Of a stretch of 35,694 nucleotides of DNA, positions 25,101-34,100 are shown piece by piece. Origin of the DNA: Oxalobacteraceae bacterium (GTDB lineage: Bacteria > Pseudomonadota > Gammaproteobacteria > Burkholderiales > Burkholderiaceae_D); assembly GCA_027490255.1 (NCBI GenBank), contig JAIXYM010000149.1:1-35694 (forward strand), written 5' to 3'. Under the pieces are notes generated by a model. That model was given only the letters and a program-made list of their open reading frames with translations, searched no databases and had not been told where the DNA came from. The number at the start of each line of letters is the position of its first letter. Position 1 is the stretch's first letter. Both the position numbers and the translations under genes were made by a program.

Positions 25101-28100
25101 GACGGGTGTTCGCATCGCCAAAAGACAACGTGCCGTTGTTACTGTTCACATTGCCCGCCACGCGTATGTCGGATGGTGCCGTGACAGTGACGCCGTTCGG
25201 GAAAATGAAACTGTCGGTAGCGGTATTACCCAGCGTTAGGCGACCCGTATTCAGGAATGGTGTTGTATGGGTAAACGTATTGTTCGCACCAGTCACCAGC
25301 ACCGCATGCGGACCACTGAAGGTACCCGCGAAATTCAACCCACCACCATGATTACTCTTGAAGCTGCTGTCCGACGTCAAGGTAATGGCGCCACCAACGC
25401 TGGCTACATTGGTATTGGTGTTGTAGAGCACGCCGCTTCGCACGCCATTTTGATTAAGGCCATCGCCTGCGACCGACATAGCATTGAGTACAGAGTGACC
25501 ATTCAGATCCGATGCTGCGCCAACGTTGATAACCAGATTACCAGTACCTATCGCGCCTGATGTGATGTTCCCCGCAGTACCGACACTGCTCTTATCAAGC
25601 TTGAGCAATCCGGCATGCAAGGTGGTGCCGCCGGCATAGGTATTGGCACCCGAAAGCGTGAGCGTGTTGGCGTTGTGCTTGACAACCGAACCGCTACCGC
25701 TCATCACGCCGCTGAGCGCGTGATCAACCGAAGTGTCCAGTACCAATTGACCGTTGTTGACTATGTCGGATGCATAGCTTCCTGCAAGACCACCGGAACG
25801 CAAACTGCCCGAACCCGTCAAGGACAAGGTACCTGTGATCGTAGTTGTGCCGCTGTATGTTTGAGCGCCGCTGAGTGCAAGACTACCGTTACCTGATTTG
25901 ATGAAGTCAGCCGCGCCCGTGATCACGCCGCCATAAGTCGCCTGCACCGTGTTGTCAGTGATGATGGTGCCATCGTTCGCACCCAATGTGATGCCACGGT
26001 TTTGATGCAACTCGGTAAAGCCGGACTGGAGCTGCAAGGTACCGCCATTGAGCACGATGTTGTCAGCATCAACGGTGGCAGGTACCGCACCGAGATTGCG
26101 GTCGGTGCTGATCGCGAGCGTGCCCGCATTCACCTCAGTACCGCCGGCGTAGCTATTGGTCGCGGTCAGTGTCAAGGTGCCTGCGCCCTCTTGTTTGACA
26201 ACGCCGGTGCCGTCGATAGCGTCATTGATACTCATCGCATCAGCGCGCTTGAATACCAACACACCGTTATTCGTGATGGTGCCTGTGCCCAAACGACCCG
26301 TGGTACCGCCATCACCCACTTGTATGCTGCCGGCCGAGAGTGTCGTGCCACCGGTGTAAGTCGCATTACCAGTCAGCGTCAGTGCGCCTGCGCCTTGCTT
26401 GACCCAGCTTGCACCCGTACCAGAGATCACACCAGAGAGCGCACTGGCAGCGCTGTTATCAATCGTCAATTGACGACCATTGGCCAGACTGAGGTTAAAC
26501 GCGCTATTGATGCTGCTACCCCGCAGCACGATATTGCCGGTCGACGCGTCTGTGGTCGTCACATTGGCATTGAGCGTGATGTTGCCGCCAAAGATAGACA
26601 CAGGACCAACAACGTTCAGTGCGTTAGCCACGGTCGTCGCAGCGGTATTACCTTCAAGTCCGAGCGTCAGGCCAGTGAGCGTATTCGCGAAAGTGTAAGC
26701 GCCGGTATTGAGTGGGCTGCTGAAACTGCTGTTAACAAACGGCTGTATCGTCACAAATCCATTGCCTGTGAACCCGGACGTGGTGGGCAAGGTGTTGTTG
26801 GTGAAGATCACTCCACCACCACTGCTGCCGGTGGCAGTGTTATCGGTGTAAGTTTGCGTACCGGTGAGTGTGAGTGTGTTGGTGCCCTGCTTGCTCAATC
26901 CACCAGCGCCACTGATATTGCCGGTATACGTCACATCATCGGAGCGATTGAAAACAAGGCTAGCACCCGATGCGACGATCGTATCGTTCACGATACTGCC
27001 AGTGGTACCCGCATCACCCACCACCAACTGACCGCCTGATACCGTCGTGCCAGCAGAATAGCTGTTTGTACCCGACACCGTAAGCGTGCCCGAACCACTC
27101 TTCGTGAGTCCGCCCGTACCTGCCAGTACACCTGCGTAGTTCACGCTCTTGCTTGCATCCACCACAAACGAGCCACCATTCGCACCCAGCGTGATACCGC
27201 GATTGGCATCAAGGGTAAAGCTGTCAGTCGCTCGCAAGCTGCCGCCATTGAGTGTGATTTTGTCGGCGACCGCAGCAACAGTTACTGCACCCAGATGTGT
27301 ATCGGCAGAGACCGCAGCAACAGTTACTGCACCCAGATGTGTATCGGCAGAGACCGCGAGCGTACCGCCATTCACTTCAATTTTTCCAGCATGTGCATGA
27401 TTGGTGCTGCTGGTCAGCACGCCCGTGAAACTCGATGGCACGATCGCCAATCCAACGTTCGAACCGTCAGGTATGACACCTGTTTGAGCGAGGTTACCCG
27501 TCACCGCCCAGTTGCTGGCGCTCGACCAGTTGCCGTTGCCAGCACCGATCCAGGTTGCCGATGGCAATTGCGTGATCGTGGCCGGGCCATCACCTGACGA
27601 GAGGTTTACTGTGTAGTTCGCCTGATCTGCGCCAGCAAATACGACATTACCGACGGTCACCGTTTGTGTACCCACATGACGCGATGCGAATGTACCAGTG
27701 GCTGAGGTGTAGTTCGCTACATCATTACCCACCAATCCACTGAACGTCACAACACCGCCGAAAGTAGCAGTGGTATTGCCGTCATAGACCTTGTTATTGA
27801 TGGTGAGACCCACCAGATCGATCGACTTTTTCTCTACCGTCAAGCCGCTGCCGCCAGTCTGGTTCATCGCATAGCCCAGCTTGGTCAAACCATCGAGCAT
27901 CGTATAAGGTGTCGCGCGATAGTTCAGCTTGTTCGCTGTTGAATAAGTCGCGCCACTGATCACGATACCCAGACCCGTCACGCTGGTGTCGCCATTCAAG
28001 GCCGAGCGCTGTGTAGAGATCGGAGTGACGCCGTCAGGCATCAGGTTGTTCAAGGTCAGCGTGTGATCAAAGCCATAGATCACACCATGACTCGCTACAT

Positions 28101-31100
28101 TGGCTGTGGCCGTGGGCTGTTCACGGTAAATCGCGTTGACGATATTCGGGCTCAGTGCCCAGGTGTAGTTGGTGGTGGTTTCATCCGAGTTGTAACGATA
28201 GCCGCCAGTACCGAATCCCACTACATCGGCAAGGCCCGTGCTGCCAGCGATACTGCCGGTCATTAGACGTATGGTGCCGCCGGTGCCTGCAGTGATACTT
28301 GGCGTGCCACTGACGATGATATTGCCACCAGTAGATGTGCCTGCTGCAGTGCTCTTGCCTGCGTTAAGCAATATGGCATTGGCTGTGGTGCTGGTAGTGC
28401 TGATGTTTTCCGTGACGGTGATATCTCCCGTGAGTGTTTCAATGCGAACGTCACCCGTCGCTGTGATGCCAGTTGGATTCACAGTGCCAATCGTCAAGGC
28501 ACCTGCATTGCTGTAGGTCAGGCTGCTCACTCCGTTCGCTGCCAATGTGCTGACGCTGTTGCTGGCATGGTCCAGCGTCACCGCACCACCTACCAAGGCC
28601 AGCGAATTCGCAGTCACAGAACCTGAAGCGCCATCGGTGATTGCACCCGAGGCATTCAGGTAAACATTGTCATTGGTCGACCTGATTGCGCCATTGACTG
28701 TGACGTTCCCGCCAAAGACGCGAATCGGGCCAGCCACGGTCATCGCGTTTGTCGTGATGTTGGCTGTGTTACCTGTCTTGCCAATCGTGAGTGCCGTCAG
28801 ATTGGTGCCATAGGTGTAGTTCAGATTGAGATCTGAGGCAAAACTGCTACTGCCCGCGGATGGCTGAATCGTGATGGGACCAGCGCCCGAGAAACCTGTG
28901 GTGCGAGGTGCGACGTTGTTCTGGAAGATCAAGCTGCCCGCAGCGAGCGTGGTCGCGCCGGTGTAAGACGGATCGCCGGTCAATGTCAGTGCGCCGGCGC
29001 CATCTTTTACCAATCCACCAGTGCCAGAAATAGAACCAGCGATCACGCTGTTGCCAGCCACATTCAAGTGCGCCGTGTTACCTGACAAACTCACGTTACC
29101 CGCAAAATTTACCGAGCCTGCGTTAATAACGCAGGTGGAGCACACGGTACCGCCAAACAAGGTGGTGGTGGAGCCGGAGGATGTCGTCACTGAGTCGATG
29201 AACAGCTTCGCACCTAGCGCCCGGCCACCGCTTTGATCCCAGGTGCCGGAAACAAATACAAACTTGTACTCGGCCATGGGGGTGCCTGTATCGATAATCT
29301 TTGCACTCGCCGTCCATGGCGCGGTTGCACCGAACCCATTCGTACCACCGGTCGCATTCAGCAGCTCAACCGTGCGGCCGGAATTCACATCCAACAAGTA
29401 ACCGTAGACATCAAAGGCGTCACTACCACCCTGCGCTTTCCATTTGAAGGAGACCTGATCGTCGCCCGCCAATGACACCGTACCCGCACTCACGATATAC
29501 GGGCCGCGCACGATGCCATAACTGGGCGAAGATCCATTCGAGAACATCTCGACCGATCGCGAGCCATCCGCAACCGAAGCGACGTCGCTCACCAGTTTGG
29601 TGGTCAAGTTAAATCCGCTGCCCAGTCCATCACACCCGGCACCAGTGACCTTGTTACAGCCAGCTTGTACGTTGTTGGGATAAGTCAGATCAGTCGGCGT
29701 CACATAACCGCCAATGCTATCGACACCTAAACGTATCGCACTGTTAAAAGCGTTCCATCCGGTGATGACGGTGGCTCCGAGTGCATCGGATTCAAAATTA
29801 CCGTTATTGAACTGCGCAACGCCTGCTACACCCAGGATGATCGCGTTATTGATATTGATGGCCCCTGCGACGGTGACATCCGCATTCACATAGGTGAGAC
29901 CGTTAGCGCCAACGGTCAGGTAGCCCAAAGGAGTTACACCACCCACCGCGTAGTTAAAGATCAAGCGACCCTGAGAGCTGAGCGACGCGTTCAAACCAAA
30001 AGCGCCGTTCAGTGTGCCCTTGAACGACACTGAGCCCGCAGAACTGCTCACCGTCGTATCACCTGTCAACAGCACCGGGCTGCTGAAGATTTGATCGAAG
30101 GTCGTGTTGATACGACCACCCAAATACACCAAGCCGCTGCCCGATGTGGTGGTGGTCAGCGAAGACAGCGGGCTGCTCGTACCAATATCGCCATTGAAAT
30201 GAATATTGGCGCCACCACCCGCGTTCACCGTCAGTTTACGGGCCGTTGCATCGGCACTGTTAATCGTGCCATTAAACTGCACGGAACCATTCGTCGCCGC
30301 GACCGTCAGGTCTGCACCGAGCGTCACATTGTCATTAAACGTCACCGCACCAACCGAGGTGATGCTGCGGCCGTTCAGCAGCGAGGTGCCGCCGGCATTC
30401 GTCGTCAGGGTGCCGGCGCTCAGCAAGCCATCAACACGAGTATCACCGGTACTGTTCAATACAACCGAATCGAGTACCTGAGCATTACCAACGGTCGACG
30501 CAAAGCGGATGTTGCCGCTACCCGCATTCACCGTCAGGTCGCGCGCCGTCCCATCAAAACTGTTAACCGTACCGTTGAACGATACAGAAGCATTCGTCGT
30601 CGTGATACTGAGATCAGCACCGAGCGCCACAATGTCATTGAACGTCACCGCACCAACCGACGTGATCGTGCCACCGTTCAGCAATGAGGCACCACCCGCA
30701 TTCGTCGTCAGACTACCGACGGTCAGCGCACCATCAATACGAGTATCGCTAGTGCTGTTCAACGTCACCGCATCCAGTGCCTGTGTGGCACCCACCGCTG
30801 ACGCAAAACGAATATTGCCGCTACCCGCATTCACCGTCAGGTCGCGCGCATTCGCATCGGCGCTATTGACCGTTCCGCCAAACAAGACATTCGCATCCGT
30901 CGTCGCAACTGTCAGATCAGCACCGATCGTGGCGTTGTCGTTGAGCGTAACCGCGCCGGTTGTTACGATCGACGCACCATTCAACTGCAGGTTGCCGGCG
31001 GCATCCGTGGTCAGGCTGCCCAGCTGGGTAGTGCCAGCGGTCGTACCACCGATGGCAGCACCCAGAGTCGTCGTGCCGTCATCATTAATCGTCAGCGTCG

Positions 31101-34100
31101 CAGCGACGTTGGCCGCGCTATCGATCGTCGACACGAAATTCACCGCCCTGCCCGTCACGGTCGTGTTCGCACCCAACCTCACCGCAGCGTTGTAGGTCTG
31201 GCTGCCGCTGGTCCTGACGCTGCCACCATTGACCGCCATGCCATCCGTCGAGCTGACTGTCAGGCTGCTCAGTGCAGACGTCGCACCGATCGCGCCGCCC
31301 AGCACAGTCGCGCCGCTGTCGTTGATGGTGAGCGCTCGTGCACCATTGATGGTCGACGCCAATGTGATGTCGTCGCCCGTCAACGTCGTAGCATTGCCCA
31401 ATGTGATGGCGCTGTTATAGGTCTGGCTTGCGCTGGTCGATACTGTGCCGCCATTGAGCACAGTGCCGTCGGTCGAGCTGATCGTGATACCAGTCAGGTT
31501 GTCAGCGCTGCCGGCCGCGCCACCCACTGCACCGCCCAGTGTGGTTGTACCAGCATCATTGATCGTCAGCGAGACTGGACCGCTATTGGCACTCTTCACG
31601 CTTGAGCTAAACGTGATGTCATCACCAGCGAGCGTGGTGTTCGCTCCCAATGTCAGCGCGCCTGTGAAAGTCTGCGCGCCGCTGGTGCTTAATGCGCCAC
31701 CATTGAACGCGATGTTGGCGCCCTGCGCTGACAACGAAGCCAGTGATTGCGTGCCGCCGACTGCAGCCACCATCGTCAGATTACCGGCACCAGCATCAAG
31801 CGTCAGCGCACGTGCAGCGACGCCATCGCCGTTCACTGTGCCACCCAGCGTCAGCGCCCCGCCGCTACTGTTGATCGTGGTAGCAGCCACCAGCGTCACT
31901 GGCGTGTTCGCATCACCGATCGTGATCGCAGCATTGGTGGCGCTGATGCTGCCACCCAATCTGACCGACGATGGCGTTGTCACCACCAAACCGCCGGCAA
32001 ACAGACTACTGTCATTCGCTGCATCACCGATCACGATCTGGCCCGTGTTCGCAAACGTCATCGGCGCTGTGATCGCATTCGATGCGCCAGTCATCGACAG
32101 GTGGTAGGCGCCGGCATTGGCCGACAGTTGCGGCGTCTGCAGGTTGCCAGCGAAGCGCACCCACTGGCCGGCCGCGGTGCCATTAATGACAACCGAGGTG
32201 CCGGTGCTGACCGCATCATTGAAGCTCGCGCCACCGCTGTCGACCAGGGTCAGCGTCTCAAGCATCGCGCTGTTGCCGACAGCGCCGCCGATGGTAACGA
32301 TACCGCTGGTGCCGGCGTTCAGCGTGACGGACTCAGTGTTAGCAGTGCTGCCGTTGAGCGTCTTGCTAAAGGTAATCGCTGCGCCACCGGGCAACGCACC
32401 ATTGTTGGTGGTATCGAACACGGTATCTGCACCAACGATCACATCGTTGGCGAACAGCTGCGACGCTGTGCCACTGGTACGGACCAGCCCGCCATTGATC
32501 GTTATCGTGCCGGTCGCAGCGGTCTCGACGTGCTTCGGCGCGGCGGTGTTACCGATGGCGCCATGGATCTGCGTATTGCCAGTATCCGACAGCAGCAGTC
32601 GATGCGCACCGTTCAGGTTGCCATCGAAGCGCAGGCCATTACCGCTGAGCGTGACATTCGTGGTGATGTCCACCGCGCTGCGCCAGCGCTGTGCGCCGCC
32701 GCTGGCCACCGATGCGCCGAGTGTGGCGCTGCCGGTCACATCCAACGCGCCGCCGACCTGCAATGCGCCGTTGGCCGTGGTCGATCCGGTGATGGCGAGA
32801 TTGCCACCAACTGACAGCGCACCGAGCTGTACGTCCGGCGCGATCAGGTTCAGGTTGCTGCTATTGCCGGTAATGGTGCCGGCCACGGTCAGCGTGCCAT
32901 CCGTCTCCAGTGTGCCGCCGGCGCTGCCCGATAGCGTTGCCGTCATCGGACCGGTCGAGCGCATCGCGGTGCTACTGCCCGACAGTTTCGCGCCACCCGA
33001 GATCCGGTTACCCGCATTGGTCAGCGTGATCGGCATCGGTGTGTCGCCCTGACGCGCCGTTATCTCCAGGCCCTCGCGCGCGGTCAGTGCGGTGCCGGAC
33101 AACTGACTCACGCTGCCATCATTGTTGGTGATGATCAGTGGGCCATTGCCCATCAGATTACCCAGCGTGACATCACCAGCGCTGTTGGTGATGGTGACAC
33201 CCCAACCGGTGTCGATGCTGCCTGCACCCGCTTGCCCTGCACTCTGGCCGAAGCCGCGGTACACCGTCAGCATTTCGCCGACGGACAGTGTGCCGCCGGA
33301 CTGCCAAAGCTCACCCAGCGTCAACGCACCCGAGGTGGAAAGCGAACCACCGGTCTGCGTCAAGGCCATGTTGCCCGCTTCCAGCGAACTCAGCGACACC
33401 GCGCCGGCATTCGCACCAAAGCTGACCGAGCCGTTCGCAGTCATGGTCACCTTAGCGACGTTGGCACGATCCGGCAGTACACCGCCCGCCCAGTTGCCGG
33501 CGTCCATCCAGTCAGTGGTGGCACCGGCACCGGTCCAGTTGGCGGACTCTGCCTGATCAATACGTGAGGTAACAGCGGCACTGTTGGTGGCCAGTGTGTA
33601 ATTACCTGCGTCGACTCCACTGAGCGACAATCCGGAAATCGTCACTGTCTTGCCAGTACCCACGTGGCGCGTATCGAAATTCGCCGTGTTCGCGATAGCC
33701 ACCACATCATTAGAAATGCGATCGTCAGTGCTGGTCACTACGGCGTTGGTACTGCCATCGTAGATCTTGGACACTGCGGTGAACACCGGCGTCAGCGTTC
33801 TGGGCGTGATGTTTGCAGTCGCGCTGCCAAGCGCGGCAACACTGTAATTCGCGGCATCAGTACCCGAAATCGATACACCAAATACGCTGACTGGTTTTGC
33901 GGTTGCAGCGTTTTTGTCAGCATAAGTCGCTGTACGCGCAATACTGATCACGTCACCACTAAGACGATCATCGGCGGTGTTGACAGTGGCGGTTAACAGA
34001 CCATCGTAGACCTTGTTGATAACGGTATAAGTCACTGCCAGTGTGCGTGGTGTGATGTCGGCTGTGGTGCTGCCCGTTGTCGATACCGAGTAGTTTCCTG

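Larger units (their letters stand above)
25600..29035 (-). repeat. Autotransporter-type beta-strand repeats (PATR-like), about seven copies
   Basis: Units of the form G-x-G-x-x-[VL]-K-x-G-x-[GN]-[TS]-L-x-L-[ST]-G-x-x-[ST]-Y-x-[GA]-x-T-x-[VLH]-x-[AG]-G-x-L occur near 25610-25710, 25820-25920, 26120-26220, 26330-26430, 26830-26930, 27010-27130 and 28937-29030. They match the passenger-associated transport repeat seen in autotransporter passengers, where it helps beta-helix folding during secretion. Confidence 0.85.

Noticed and set aside
26002..27039. 345-codon plus-strand open frame inside the exoprotein gene
   Set aside because: It lies antisense to a clearly coding repeat protein; its product is Arg/Thr/His-rich with no domain, and similar long antisense frames occur throughout this gene because of its codon composition.
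31747..32814. 355-codon plus-strand open frame
   Set aside because: Antisense shadow of the exoprotein repeats, low-complexity product, overlaps another antisense frame, no ribosome site that stands out.
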